A stretch of 64,000 nucleotides of DNA, from contig OZ234494.1 in assembly GCA_965153455.1 (NCBI GenBank), positions 22,630,001 through 22,694,000 of the forward strand, read 5' to 3'. Below are positions 27,700 to 40,015 of the stretch, piece after piece (the stretch's first letter is position 1; the number at the start of each line of letters is the position of its first letter). The notes beneath the pieces are model-generated. The model was given only the letters and a program-made list of their open reading frames with translations. It ran no database searches and was not told where the DNA came from. The translations under genes and the position numbers were made by a program. The stretch comes from Sphagnum compactum. Its lineage: Eukaryota > Bryophyta > Sphagnopsida > Sphagnales.

Positions 27700-28423
27700 C
27701 TTTGAGTTACTTTAAACCATTTCTTAATTTCTTACCAAGATAATTTTGGACCATTCCAAAAGATTTGTTTCCATTTGGTATCATCAAAAAACAAAAAGCA
27801 AAATTTTTGGACAATTTTTTAATTTGTTCCCAAAAAGATTTTGGACAATTGAGAGAGATTTATTCCTCTCATTTTTGAACTATAAGGAATAGAAACAAAA
27901 AAAAACTTGGACCACATCCCGAGTAGAAACTAGAAACTCAAAAAAGAAATTAGACCATTTCTACAAATTCATTCCCTTTTTTCCATTAGAAAAATAGAAA
28001 CCCAAAAAGCTTTGGACCATTCAGAGAGATTCATTCCCCTTCATTTTTCTACTATGAGAAATAGGAACCAAACAAATTTGTACATTTTAGAGAGATTCAT
28101 TCCCATTCAATCTTATATTACAAAACTTGGAACCAAAAGAATTTAGACCACTTCATTGTCTATAGATTAATTCCCCTTCATTGTCTACTATAAAGATTAC
28201 AAACCAAAAAAAGGGACCACTATTTAGAGAGATTCATTTCCCTCCATTTTTTCTATTACAAAGAATAGGAATCCAAAAAAAAGTTTGGACATTGACAGAG
28301 ATTCATTGAACATTCCCCTTCATTTTTCCAGTTTAAAATAAATAGGATCCAAAAAAATTTAGACCAATTCCATAGATGAATTTTTTTTAATTGTTTATTA
28401 GAGAAAAGTTTTGAAAAACATTG
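27700..28423 (-). repeat. About 65-75-bp tandem array sharing the U6 3' end
   Basis: About ten or eleven diverged units directly follow the U6 gene on the minus strand. Read in the U6 direction, a unit is AATGGTCCAAATTTTTTT, then GGTTCCTATT, a TAGTAGAAAAATGAAGGGG stretch and AATGAATCTCTCT. The first 18 bases are the same as the last bases of U6 with its T-run terminator. Divergence between units is considerable, so the array is not young. Confidence 0.85.
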
Positions 28424-28426
28424 AAA

Positions 28427-28476
28427 AAAATTTGGACCATTTCTCGATTTGTGCGTGTCATCCTTGCGCAGGGGCC

Positions 28477-28508
<32 letters not shown>

Positions 28509-28528
28509 TCAGATGTCTCCGAAGAGAC
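28427..28528 (-). ncRNA. U6: U6 spliceosomal snRNA
   Basis: The minus strand from 28528 to 28427 gives 102 nt matching plant U6 from end to end. It has GTCTCTTCGGAGAC (5' stem-loop), AACGATACAGAGAAGATTAG (containing the ACAGAGA box that pairs the 5' splice site), CATGGCCCCTGCGC (the U4 pairing and ISL region) and GAGAAATGGTCCAAATTTT at the end. Relative to the Arabidopsis sequence as I recall it, the 5' stem changes C4-G11 to U4-A11, which keeps pairing. A run of seven T (28424-28430) provides Pol III termination. The intact body and promoter indicate a functional gene. U6 forms the catalytic core of the spliceosome with U2. Confidence 0.97.
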
Positions 28529-28550
28529 GAAAGAGTAGTGGCAAATACTG

Positions 28551-28558
28551 TTTATATA
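28551..28558 (-). promoter_or_regulatory. U6 TATA box
   Basis: TATATAAA on the minus strand at -23 to -30 from the U6 start, the normal position for plant U snRNA genes. Confidence 0.85.
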
Positions 28559-28581
28559 GACCTATTTTCTTTCAGTGCAAA

Positions 28582-28592
28582 CAATATGGGTT
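28582..28592 (-). promoter_or_regulatory. Candidate U6 upstream sequence element (USE)
   Basis: AACCCATATTG on the minus strand matches 8 of 11 positions of the plant USE consensus RTCCCACATCG. The gap to the TATA box is 23 bases. In plants a gap of this size specifies RNA polymerase III, while about ten bases more specifies polymerase II, so the spacing agrees with a U6 gene. Confidence 0.65.
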
Positions 28593-28599
28593 ATAATGG

Positions 28600-30406
28600 G
28601 CTCCTTGGCACAGTACGATTTCCAACGTCTCGGGGGTCAGAATTGAAACGTCTTTCCAACGCAACAGAGCTTTGGAGTTTTTTCGCATCGCGGTTACCAC
28701 AATTGCTGCTCTTCGTCGCAATGCTGCTGGAGAAGCTAAGATGTGGAGCAATCTATGCGATGAGAGGGGTTTCCTTTCGGGAGACTTCAAAACGCGATGA
28801 GCATCGCGGAATTCCTGTCAGAGACCACCAATTTTTTTTTGAAAAACACTGGAATCTTGTTGAAATTCTTTCTTTCTGCCACAATAGACACCTACAACAA
28901 ACAAATGATGCTCTCGCTTCTGCATTTTGTAAGCGTTCTCTTTCTGTAACCAAACCTCCATCATGAGAGCAAGGTACTTTAACGCAAAGCCAAACAAAAT
29001 CAAAACGAGATGGTTTTTTGGAAATCTTCGAAGTTGTTTGTAAGTTCGTCAAGGGGAGACAGACAGCAAACCCCAAAAACAACAAGCAAACAGTGGACAT
29101 CGGGGTTCAGTAATTTTGTTGCATGAGCGGCGGCGCGGGAATGTTTCTTCCAAGGATCTACGGTTTTTGTTTTGCATAGCTATCTGGATCAGCTTTCTTC
29201 TGCTGTTGTGAGAAAAGATATTCATAGTCCTTTTTCTTCGCAATCCTGAAGTTGCTCTGGCAAGAGAAGCTGTCTTTCCTTCACGATATACGCAGAATTG
29301 CAGCATAGTTGCAGTATTGGAACTGGTTACGACGCTCCTTCTCTGCATTAGCGCTGCATCTTGTCCACGAGAGAGATTATACTCTTATCAGCCCCCAAGG
29401 TACCGGGGTTTAGGTTTTTGGATGGTAATATGCTGTCTTCTCCATTTCACTATTCATGAGGGCTTAAATGACGTTCTTAATTTTTTTTCTGTTGTTACTG
29501 AGTCTTGCTGTTGCTTCTGGAAATATGACAGAAACTCTGAAAACAGAAGATTCTATAACTGTGTGCCCAATTTTTTGACAGAATACTATGTACATATCTA
29601 CACCCACTGTCAGAAGCTGATGAAGTCAGCGAGGTGTCATGGCAGCTAGTCACTGCAATTCATGAGAATGTGATGATGGTCTGGTACTTTGTGACCAACA
29701 ATGGTAGGGTTATGACTGCACTCATTCTTGTCATGTTAATTTTGGGTTTTGCTGGAACTGTCACAATGGTTACCTTCAACGTGCTGCTGTGGAATTGTCT
29801 CTGCAATCGACTCATTCATGTGTTTTCTTGTTGCCAATATTGCCTTTGGATGTTTGTGGGTATAGGATGAAGACTTTAGCAGCATACACAGCTAAACCTG
29901 CAATAGTTGCTAGCATGGCAGGTCTGGTTTCTACTCTGCCTCTTCCCCCCCCAGACACACATGAGTCCTGATGTACAGTGTCTGACATTCAAATTGCCTT
30001 CTGTTTCATCCCTTATGGTACAATGCTGCAATAGCTACAGTGTGTCCTGGATGTCTTGAAAGTGCACTTGAGAACTGGCCTCTCTTTCAAAGTTTTCACC
30101 ATTTCTCTTCTGTTTAGTAAGGTGTGCATGTAACTCCAGGGATGGTTGGGGAACACTTGTTGGCCAGTTTGGATTGACCTTTCTGACCTCTCTTGATGGT
30201 TGAGGATTCAAAGAGTTCCAACTAACAACTTCATGATGTATTAGGCAGATTGTTTGATCCATTGGTGAACAGGAAATGAAGCAACCTCGTGGACCATATG
30301 AGGTATGAAGATCACCAAGACCATCTTTAGATCATCCTGCACATCAAAATAATTTCATGACCATCTGTACTTTCATCCAGTAGTCTTTTGCAGGAATTGC
30401 AGATGC

Positions 30407-30442
<36 letters not shown>

Positions 30443-32382
30443 AACTATCATTGAACTGTAAGATTCATATGAAGGAGGCTTTTCTCCGACATTGCCCTCT
30501 TGAGAACTGTTTAACACCTAACATCAGCCCCCAAGGGGCACACTCCACCTGGGGTGGGTGCTTTCTTCAGGAACACCCCCCCTCTGAGGCCGTTCAGAGG
30601 CACCCAGCGTGAAAATCGGCCCACCAAAAAATAATAACAATGATAACCTGTGATACCCACCATGTATCATGAGAAAAACCGAAAAACCAAGAAATGCCCA
30701 GAAATGCCCACCTCTTGGTAGAGGTAAAAATGCACTCTCTGACATGATTCCAAATACACTAAAAAAATTCTAACAGGTTTTTACAGTTTATATTACCGTA
30801 TCGAGCAGCAATGATCATTGATCTAATATCCCCAAATTTGGATGTCTCTCAAGCACAAGGACTTCAAGGCCAATTTATGTAACATTTAGACAAGTACCAC
30901 AATTCAATGAAATCCAAAGTTTCTTGAATATGATCTACCTCTTTTCTTCTTTTCCTATGTGTGTTCAACCAACCCAACTTCCTTTTAGAACTCTTTTCTT
31001 TTGGGGTTAGTTGTGATACCCATGGAATATATCAAAAAGGTCCAAAGCAAAAAAATTGTTGAATTCCAAATCAAAATACTAAGCTTTGATTTTTCACAGA
31101 ATCTCAAAGCAACCTTGAAAACACTTTTTAATTGAAAGTTATTTCCTTGAAACTTAGTATATTTTTCCAATGTCTTGTAATCATTCAACAATCTCTTTTA
31201 CATTATGATGACAATCTTTTACTTCATGTTCTTGGGAGCAGACCCACCCAACCCAAGATGTGAACCTTTATCAGAGTCTACCAAATCCAAAATAGTTGTG
31301 AGCCAATCATATTTCTTTTCAGGCCTTTTTTGAGAGCATCATATCCTTCACCACATCCAAAAAAGTGTGACCAGTTAAAGCCAACCATACTTCTTTCCTT
31401 ATCCTTTTGAAGAGCATTATATCCTTTCCTGCACTATGTGAAAAATTGACTTCACCCAAATTCTCTTTATAGGCCACAATACTGTTGGTGGTGGACTTGT
31501 GTTTAATTCAGTGTTAGAATTAAAGGTAATTTAACCTTCAAAACCCCAGAAAACTCGTTTTCGACAACTGCATTTACCCATTGCTCATTTATTTGTATTG
31601 TAAGATCCAACAATTTTACCTGCATGTGACTGGGAAGAATAACTGGGAAGAATAATTGTGCGCCTTCAGATTCTGCATCCAATGCTGAAACCAAAAAGTC
31701 AAATCTTTAACTAGAAGCCAAAAAAACTGCAACACAGTCCTGACAATGTCCAGACATATTATGACATTCATGCCCTCTACTCTAGGGATCTTATTCAAAA
31801 CAGTTCTTACTCAAAACATTTCCTACAACATAAGAGTTAACTAACCATGTTTGATCTTGGGCTCACTTTGCACACCATCAAACATGCCCCCTTGTTTTGC
31901 TTTTGGAAAGCACCTCAAGGACATCAAGCCAACACAAGTTTTTCTTGTCACCATTCTACTTGTTAAATCAACTACATTCACATCTACAGGACTTCAGGTA
32001 TGACAAGCTGTAGTAAAATGCTCTTTCCTAGGTTTCCTGTATTTTTTGACCCAAAAGCAAGGGAGACCATCGATAACATTTTTAAAGTGACTTATTTGCT
32101 TCAACAAGGCATGTTGCATTTCCATCCAGGGCACTGAGTATTCGTTTCCAGACAAAAGTAACAATCATTTGGAAACAGAGCTATAATGGTCAGAATGATA
32201 GACTGATCTCCCCTAATGCAAGACTGCCATCATTTTCAATCAGATCTGAACCAACAAACCAAATTCACCAAATTAGTCTTCTGACCATGATTATAATGTA
32301 TGTAATGAGTGTGGTATGTAAAGAGGCTGTGAGTCCAATCTTAGTCTCTTGTAAACACGCAAACTCCCATGTGGTCTGCTAA
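28600..32382. other. Intergenic, no gene recognised
   Basis: Several open frames of 60-140 codons exist (for example 28538-28966 and 29634-29870), but none has a recognised domain or joins to others through convincing splice sites. A (CT)n run lies at about 30410-30438. The last few hundred bases before 32383 are probably the 3' untranslated region of the shikimate kinase gene. Confidence 0.4.
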
Positions 32383-35300
32383 TTAGTAGCGCACTTTTGG
32401 CATTTTGCATTCTTTCTCAATTAAAAGCTTATCAATTTCCTCCAGCACCTGCACATCACACAACAACCAAATGCAACTCATTAGACTCTGCACTGCACCG
32501 CACAGGTCAATACTGGTAGCTGCCTTACTGGGTGGTTTGTTTTAATCAGCTTCCTATGATGGCAGAGTTGTCAGATCCCTCAACTCTTACTGCCAGTTGT
32601 TTGCCTTAACTTTCATGTAGCTAATAAATTTTCTGTACCTGCAGAGCAATCATGGTTGGTGTGATTTCGGAATAGTCCACGATGCCCAACTCCTCTGCTA
32701 ACACTGCCCTTCCCACCAATGCCAATGACCTTCAGTATTTTACTTGTATACACTCAACCTTGATAATATGTCTTGGTGAGCATGTCACCATTGGCCTCAT
32801 GCATAATCCAGATTCTCTTTTGAACAACTGCTAGGGTCAAAGTCTTCAATTACAGCCCCAGATTGAGAGATAATTCTCTATGTGAAATCAATTCAGCAAC
32901 TGAATTGCAGTTTCAACTACCTTGAATTGACACTGTTGCATCAGCATGGCCATAAGCAGCACCCCGTTGTTCCAGGAGTTTTGACAAACGTGCAAAAGCC
33001 TTGCAGCATAACAAATTCAGATCCCCTATCAGTTTTCAACAAATGGCTGCCTCACAATCAATTCTTGTGATCAGTACATTGTGCAAACTTTCCTCAGAGC
33101 ACTGAAGATGTTTCAAGGCACACACTGCCAAAATCAAATAGTTGACATGCCCAAGATGAGGGGCCTCAAAAAACACACCTGGTGTTGGGCAGCATCAGGA
33201 GGTAAAAGTGGTCGGGATTCAGTGCCCACAGCTGTCACACGCTTCGCCAAGGCATCCAATGGGACATTAAGCCATACCACAATTCCATGTCTCAAGTATC
33301 CCCTTCACCAATACATGCCCTTATGCAGTAAGCTAACCTGGCATTTACATGATAAAATATGGCTTTGACAGCAAGAGACTACCAAGGCTCTCCAATATGA
33401 TAGAGTGGATGAGTGTCAAAGTCTTGCAAACCAGGTCATAAATTCTGCAGATGAGCACAGAGCTACTACTAAACCAGAAAGTTTCTTCCACCAAATAAAT
33501 CTTACATCCAACAATCCTACAGACCCAGTCAATAGGTGACCAACACGGAATCTCTAATTCACATCTGACACACAGGGATAGGGCACTCACCAGTTGTGAG
33601 GTTCTATTACAGCACCTCCACCTGTCGCAACAACTAAACGACCCAATGCTGATAATTGACGTAGTACCTCAGTCTGCTCCATACCCCATCATGAACTGCG
33701 GTCAGAAAAAAAATAGTGCCATTCAAGATTATTATTGGGGGAAAAAAAAAGCACTGTCAGAAGGACTAGCTCTGCTCTTGTCTCCTTCTCTAGGAAGCAG
33801 TTTAGAGCAGACTTCAGTATCCATCTCTTCAGCAATTGCTGTCAGCAGCCTGCAGGTACATGGACCTTCATGTGGTAGGGGCCAACCAAGGGCAATGGAA
33901 CAGCTATGTCTGCTATTCATGAAAACATTGATGTTATCTCAAACCGAGAGGATGACTTGATCCAGCTAAATACTACATGTTTGCAGGCAAGATCTGGGCA
34001 TACCTCAGCTTTCCTGAAACCTTCTTCATCTGACTCCTCAAAAATCTGAGCAACAGAAGTGCCACCAGCCGCCTGTTCAACAAGCTCATCACTGCTCTTC
34101 ATGAGCCAACAAAGCAACACCCACTCAGAGATAGAACTAAGAAACTTCTAAACTGTAGCAACAGATCTCCACCATAATGGCATCGATAGAGTATCATAGG
34201 AAATACCTTGAGGACTTTGCTTAATTGCTTAATCCAGGAAGTAACAGGATTGTAATAGGGGTGTAATAGGGTCATAACAGGGTCCTTAGTAAGGACCTCT
34301 CCATTTCTAAGCAGGCTGAAATGCCTAAAAACTTGCATGCACCTAACTTGAAGATGAACTGTTCTCCATGAGTTACAGAATCCCAAAAGATATGAAGCCA
34401 TGGCTAAAGCCTTTGAGGCAGAAAAAGTACCTGTCAAAAAAGTAATACCCCAGACTTTTTGACAACACTCTTCCTACAGTGGTTTTTCCTGATCCCATCA
34501 TACCTATGAAACCCACACCAAAGAAACAGTCAGATCACAGAACGCAACGCCATACAAGTCCAGCAAACACTGGAGCTTCCTCATAGACACAGATACTCTA
34601 TATCTGTCCGTAAGTGAAGCATACCAATGAGGAAAATGCAGGTTCCATTCAACTGCTCTCTGATTTTTTCTGCCTTGTTCTGCACACAGAAAAGATCAAA
34701 TTAGTACAATCTTTGTCAAAGTGATCTTGCTCACCCTCTAGCAAGCTGACATTAGATACAGATTTCATATCTAGTAGTTCCAAAGGAACAATGAAAAAGA
34801 AAAGGAAGACATGCACAACACAAGAGGACATAGGACCGAGAGCTGTTAATCCAAAGGCCCAGATTACTGCTGATGCCTCATCTGTGTATGAATTGACTAC
34901 CTGTAACAACTCCTCATAATCCTCCACCAGAATACCATTGCTGCCCACATCAAAAGCTGCAATCCAAGTAATCCAGAATCAACAACTTTCTTAGGATCCA
35001 TAGCAAACATTTATCACAATGGAAAACATCAACCCCTGATGATGACTCATGCAATCATGCTACACAAAACAGTCACTATGCTTGATTTTCAATCTTGCCA
35101 ACATGCTACAACTTGTGCTAAAATGCACCTGACAATGGCTTGCCATTTGCATCTTAATTTTGCAGACAGCTCCAAACAAATAGACCTATGCTTAGTCTAA
35201 ACTCAGTGATGGATTGTGTCAGAAACATGTTCTATGTTTCCATAGCATGGTGATGACCTCAAAAGCTCTTACTGAATAATGACGAGCACAGATTGTTTCT

Positions 35301-36214
35301 TTACATAACCCGTGTGCTCTAGGCAGTTTGTAAGGATGATCTAAAGATCACTATCAGGATTTTCACCCTACAAATTCTTCATCAGATTCTTTGAACTGTC
35401 ATAATTTTGCATTATCAAGATCAGTATATATTCTGACTTGGGTTGCTAAGAGCCAGATATATGCTTGTTATGTACCAAAGTGCGCCCAAAGTTCTTTCAG
35501 TAAGAAGCATATGAGTGAAAACAATTGCTCCTGGTACTATGTTGTTGACATTTCCTCTCAAAACAGAGTAGTGACCCCTTCCCAACAGGGTCAGAGTACA
35601 AACACTCACATGGGTTCAAGTAGATTTCTTTGATGCTTATCTGTGCTCAAGTTGCTTGAATTTATGCTCAACTACTGGCACTCTCAAAAGAAAAGCTTTA
35701 AGCCGATGTTTCAGATTCAACATTCTCCTCTGTACAGATAAATGCAAGAGACTTTACAAGCATCTTGTATTGTAGAAATGCGGTGCTCACTTACATGCTT
35801 CAGCCCCCTGAAGTTCTGCGGAAGATGCTCCTATGACATCTGTCTGCAGCTGCCATAGAATCAAGAGTCAAATCCACAAACATTAATCCCTTCCCCCATG
35901 AAACTAAAAGAGTCTTGAGTCATGGAGAGAGTGGGACACACACACACACACACACACACACAAGGAGATGAACAAACCTCTATTGCTGAGAAGTCACTGC
36001 TACAGCTGCATCTGCAACATGTCTTTCTGCTTGCATCCGGCCTCCTGCATAAGGTCCATCGCCCCATGGAACTCGACCATACTGATAGTGCAGGGATTGC
36101 TGTATTTCGGGCAGAGGACCATGTATATGCAATACTCGGTCTCTCTACTTGTATCGAAACCATCGTTTTCAGATACCCCGGCGAGGCGCTGAGAAGAGAC
36201 AGGTTTCCTGTCAT
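32383..36214 (-). CDS. SK: Plastid shikimate kinase / SKL1-like, 11 exons
   Basis: Exons on the minus strand are 36214-35978, 35849-35795, 34956-34901, 34679-34625, 34503-34431, 34091-34004, 33673-33591, 33302-33179, 32999-32921, 32703-32639 and 32448-32383 (TAA). All join in phase into 326 residues. Shikimate kinase phosphorylates shikimate at O3 with ATP, in the plastid. Seen here are the P-loop GMMGSGKTT (135-143), FFDSD (Asp160 binds shikimate), FRKAE (Arg185), TGGGAV (Gly206-208), SRPLL (Arg246) and an ERG-like QRGAAY (Arg269). The Ser/Arg-rich first 80 residues look like a transit peptide. Wording such as [16 protein letters not shown] and [15 protein letters not shown] resembles SKL1, a chloroplast-biogenesis paralogue that lost kinase residues in seed plants, but here they are all kept. 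A classical SK is the alternative. The exon 2 acceptor could shift by six bases. Confidence 0.93.
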
Positions 36215-36308
36215 TGCTACAGATATTCTTCGCGCCTGCCTTCTCTTCAACAAGAGAAGGCCTTGAGCGCTGTCCAAATATACTGGACACTCGTGAAGCT
36301 CCTACCAA

Positions 36309-36311
<3 letters not shown>

Positions 36312-36350
<39 letters not shown>
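36312..36350. repeat. (CT)n microsatellite upstream of the shikimate kinase gene
   Basis: An almost pure CT run, GA on the gene strand, about 100 bases before the start codon and so probably in the promoter or leader. A (CA)n run at about 35939-35961 lies in intron 1. Confidence 0.9.
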
Positions 36351-36353
<3 letters not shown>

Positions 36354-36429
36354 TTTCTGGTTTTGTTTACGCCGTTCTACAAGTTTTCTCCAAATCGCAA
36401 ACAAAAACAGAGTCCAATATCCTTTCACG

Positions 36430-39400
36430 TTTGAGCCAAATGAAAGTGACGGTCTTTCTAGGGTTTTCCTTCTTTCATGTTGTCATGGGCTTCAATGTTT
36501 TTTTGCACTTTTCTCTTGTGAGCTTTCCAGTCTCCCTGAAAAGCTGACCTAATTTTAGCTGAACCTCAGCTTTTTTGTCAAGAATATCTTCAGATCTAAC
36601 TTTAGGGTGTTATCAACTAGTACTGAATGTGAAGGCTTTCATTTTGTTGTATCCAAAGCACAGATGTGTTTCTTCTCAAGTTGGACTTGTCACCCAAGAG
36701 ACAACCTTGGGTTTGCAGGTGACTGAAAATGGACACATTTGAATGTGGAAACTGGATGATCAAGATGTCAAGCCTCATGGTTCACGTTCAGGCCAGAAGG
36801 ATAGTAAAGTAATGGATCTGATTATTCATGATATCTTGAGATGATGTTCAGGAGAATTTGGTTGAAAATGGGGATGCTTGCAGAAGGATACCCAAGAGTC
36901 CTCTATTGCAAATGGTTTTGGAGAGAGGCCATGGTTCAAATTAATGATACTTTGGTGCATTTCACAAGTTGTCGTTCACAATGAGCTGATTGGAAGGATA
37001 GAATCACTTCAATGCAACTGCGATGCGAGCTAATTGAGCTTTCTTGTCAGATCTCTTGCCAATGGTTGCCTGGTCTCAAGTTTGTATGTGTATGACACTC
37101 AGCTTGACAGGTTCCTAGTGTTCGATCTGAGGTACAAGAATGTCCATGGCACATGATTTTGAACTTGTGTGTATGACTCCCGCTTGATAGATTCTATGTG
37201 TGCTCTCGTTGTTCTTTATATGGCCCAGATGTGTTTCACCAAGATCTTTGCTGCAAAAGTGACTTTTCCTGACCATGGTACGCTACTCACATCTGTATTT
37301 CTGATTTCCACATATATGCGTCCATAGGACAATGAACAGCAGGCCTGCTTCACATTCCTGGGACGGAGGAGAGTCTAAGCTACTTGCATGTGAAGTGGTA
37401 GATATCGCAGCTTGTCATACAGGCAGCAGCTGCTCATGCCAGTCTACTTTATGTTATTGCGATTCTCTTGGAACATTTGGACCAGATTTTTAGATAATTG
37501 GAGATCTGTAATGGAATTGTAGGCGACTAGAATCTGCTAAGGCAGTTCTTGCCCTTATGTGGGACTCTTTGGGTCTTGTATTGATGAAGCTGATGAGATT
37601 CAGTGAGGAAAGGGGGCCACAAAGCAAGGTCCTAACCTTCTTTGTGACAGCTGAAACCAGCATTCTCCAGCATGATAAGGTTCCCTTTTCTCCCCATCTC
37701 CATAGAATGCACTTACCTGTCTTTGTTGAAAACCAGTGACTAGCAAGCTAATATGCGCATACTATGTGCACATATGCAGGCAAAGAAGGGAGAGCCCTCT
37801 TTGTCTTATCACAGTAGCTTTTGGATTGTGCATACTGATGCTCAAGGTTTATCAATGTCTTGGGTATCTTGATCGCTGGTGGGTCACAATTTCAGATAAA
37901 GCATCTTTGACGACTGCTGATCCAGAGACTGAACACAGAACCATTTGCAAGTTTCTGAACAACTACATTGGTAATTCTTTATATACAGATGGCCCTTCTG
38001 TGCTTCAGGATTGGAAAGAAGTGCAGGGTTAGGAGGGATGGATTAGACAACCCCAAGGAAGGGGTGGAAGGGGATTTTCAGGGTGGGATGGAACACTAGT
38101 AAAGAGAAAACCACAATAGGTGAATGGTTATAGAGGCTGGAGGTTGGAGCTTCTTATGATAGTTTTTTTTCAGAATCATGTATTTTGGTTTCATGTTGAC
38201 TGGTTTTTCCTTGTTTCCACAAAGTTATGGAGAAGAAACTGCTGAGCCTTGACTGCTATTCATATTCTTCAGCCTGCGTTCTGACTGAAAGTAGGGTTTC
38301 AATACACACCCTCTAGTTGTCTTTTTTTCAACAATGAAATGCCTGTGGATGGGATTTCTATACATGCTCACTCAATGATCGTTTGCTCGAATATAATGTC
38401 ATCTATTTTTTCCTTTGTACACTCAATTACATCCCTGGGCAGACTGTTTACCTCTGTTGTGAAGGCTACTGGTGCTATGATCACTCAAGTATCCTTCAAG
38501 CATTAAGATTCCTACTTGTAATGAGAACTGCCCAGTTGGTATCAAAAGTGAAATAAAAAAAGCTCAATGAGTCTGTTATTACCAGTGCCCTCCATTGTTG
38601 TAGCTACAAGAATATTCTAATCTCCAAGCTTCCATGAGAACAGTGTACAGAACATGGAGTGGTGTTTGCAATGGAAATTTCTGATGATCTTCTGTTCTTT
38701 GCTTTTGCAAGGAAATCCAAGTTGTCAAATCTCAGCCTCAGCTACTGTTCACTGAGCACATTTTTATTTTGATAAGAATGTGACATGAAAGTGGATGCAG
38801 CTGCTGTTGATGAAGTCAGTGACACTGCCAAAAACTAAGTTTAATTGCTTTCTTCCTTTCCCTCAATGTGTGGTGTCTCTTAGAGTTACTGTTGCAACTC
38901 AGTAAGGCTGCAAAGACTTTCCCTTTCTGCTTTCCTAAATTTCTACATGCTGATACTTCTGTGGTTTCCTTACAATGACAGTTGGATACCTATTCAATTT
39001 GCCTCTTCTTCTCCTCCTTCAGAGACCAAGTTTTGCATCCACAGAGATGCTATGTTTCATACATTGCAAGAAGAAACTAGAAGCTTTTCTCCATCTGTCT
39101 ATCTTCATCAAAGGGACGAATTATCTTTGAAAGGGAAAAAATTGTGCCATGTGATCATTGCATGATTTTCCTACGCCCCTTCTGTCTGTGAAAGGGCTTC
39201 AATTTTGCTCATAAGTGGAGCTGATTGACAATGCAGTTATGTCTGTTATCTTTGTATGTCAGAGAGGTCTGCACTTACATGAATCTGCAGGTGCTGTAGA
39301 TTGGAAACTGAAGTGCTTACATGGAGTGACTTTGGGTGAGCTGGAAATCTGCCGCTATATGTAGAATCCGCAACAAGGAGCAAGCTGGCAGTTTTGAAAG

Positions 39401-39545
39401 AGAAACTCAGTGTCTTGGAGCAACAACTGGAGTAGTTGGAAGTGCGATTCAGTGCAGCTTCCCAGGGGCAGGATACATGGATTCTTTCACATGTGAATTC
39501 AAAAGTTTAAACAAGTGGAGGTTGCAGAGAATTCTTACTCTTAAT
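36430..39545. other. Intergenic, no gene recognised
   Basis: Unique-looking sequence with scattered frames below 100 codons. None has a family pattern or consistent splice sites. An untranslated or non-coding transcript cannot be excluded. Confidence 0.4.
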
Positions 39546-39800
39546 TCTCTTAATTCTTGAGAGTGGGAGGGGCTCTTACACCCAAAAGTAGGCATAGTTT
39601 ACACTCTCGAAGAAGAGTAGGTGTAAGATCCCTCCTCTTTTTTAAGGATGATATTCACAAATACAAGGTGCCTTTCATTTTGAGCAAGGTTTCCTTACAT
39701 GTGTTTTAAGCCCTTAGATGGGGGCATAACTAGGATTTGGAATCAGCCATTGGCTTCGCCTAAGGGTCAACTCCTCATTTTGGTAAGGCCCCAAATCTTT
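39546..39800 (+). repeat. Partial copy of dispersed repeat A
   Basis: The first 120 bases match the inner part of copy A at about 20050-20170: GGGAGGGGCTCTTACACCC, AAGTAGGCATAGTTTACACT, then GAAGAGTAGGTGTAAGATCC. A later stretch, GGCCTTACCA near 39800, forms a small inverted repeat with TGGTAAGGCC near 39780. Confidence 0.6.
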
Positions 39801-39850
39801 GGGCCTTACCAACCACTAAGGAAATTTGTCTGTCTCTCTTTGACTACTGT

Positions 39851-39990
39851 CACTAGAAGAAAAACCTCATTTTTTGACTTGTCTTAGGCGACTAAAAGTG
39901 TTTTTTTGACTATTTTTTATCAAAAAATAGTCGTAAAAGACACTTTTAGTCGCCTAAGACAAGTGAAAAAATAGGGTTTTTCTTCTAGTG
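39851..39990. mobile_element. 140-bp CACTA-type MITE with TGT target duplication
   Basis: The element begins CACTAGAAGAAAAACC and ends with its inverse GGTTTTTCTTCTAGTG. The two arms are nearly perfect over their whole length of about 70 bases, so it folds into one long hairpin. It is flanked by the 3-bp direct repeat TGT (39848-39850 and 39991-39993), the size that CACTA (CMC/EnSpm) transposons create. It encodes nothing and would depend on a transposase elsewhere. Confidence 0.92.
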
Positions 39991-40015
39991 TGTCCTATTG
40001 CACATGGATCTCCTA

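Noticed and set aside
29634-29870. 78-codon frame with two hydrophobic stretches
   Set aside because: It looked like a membrane-protein exon, but no neighbouring exon or family pattern supports it.
35922-36266. 114-codon plus-strand frame
   Set aside because: Antisense to exon 1 of the shikimate kinase gene and starting in a CA repeat.
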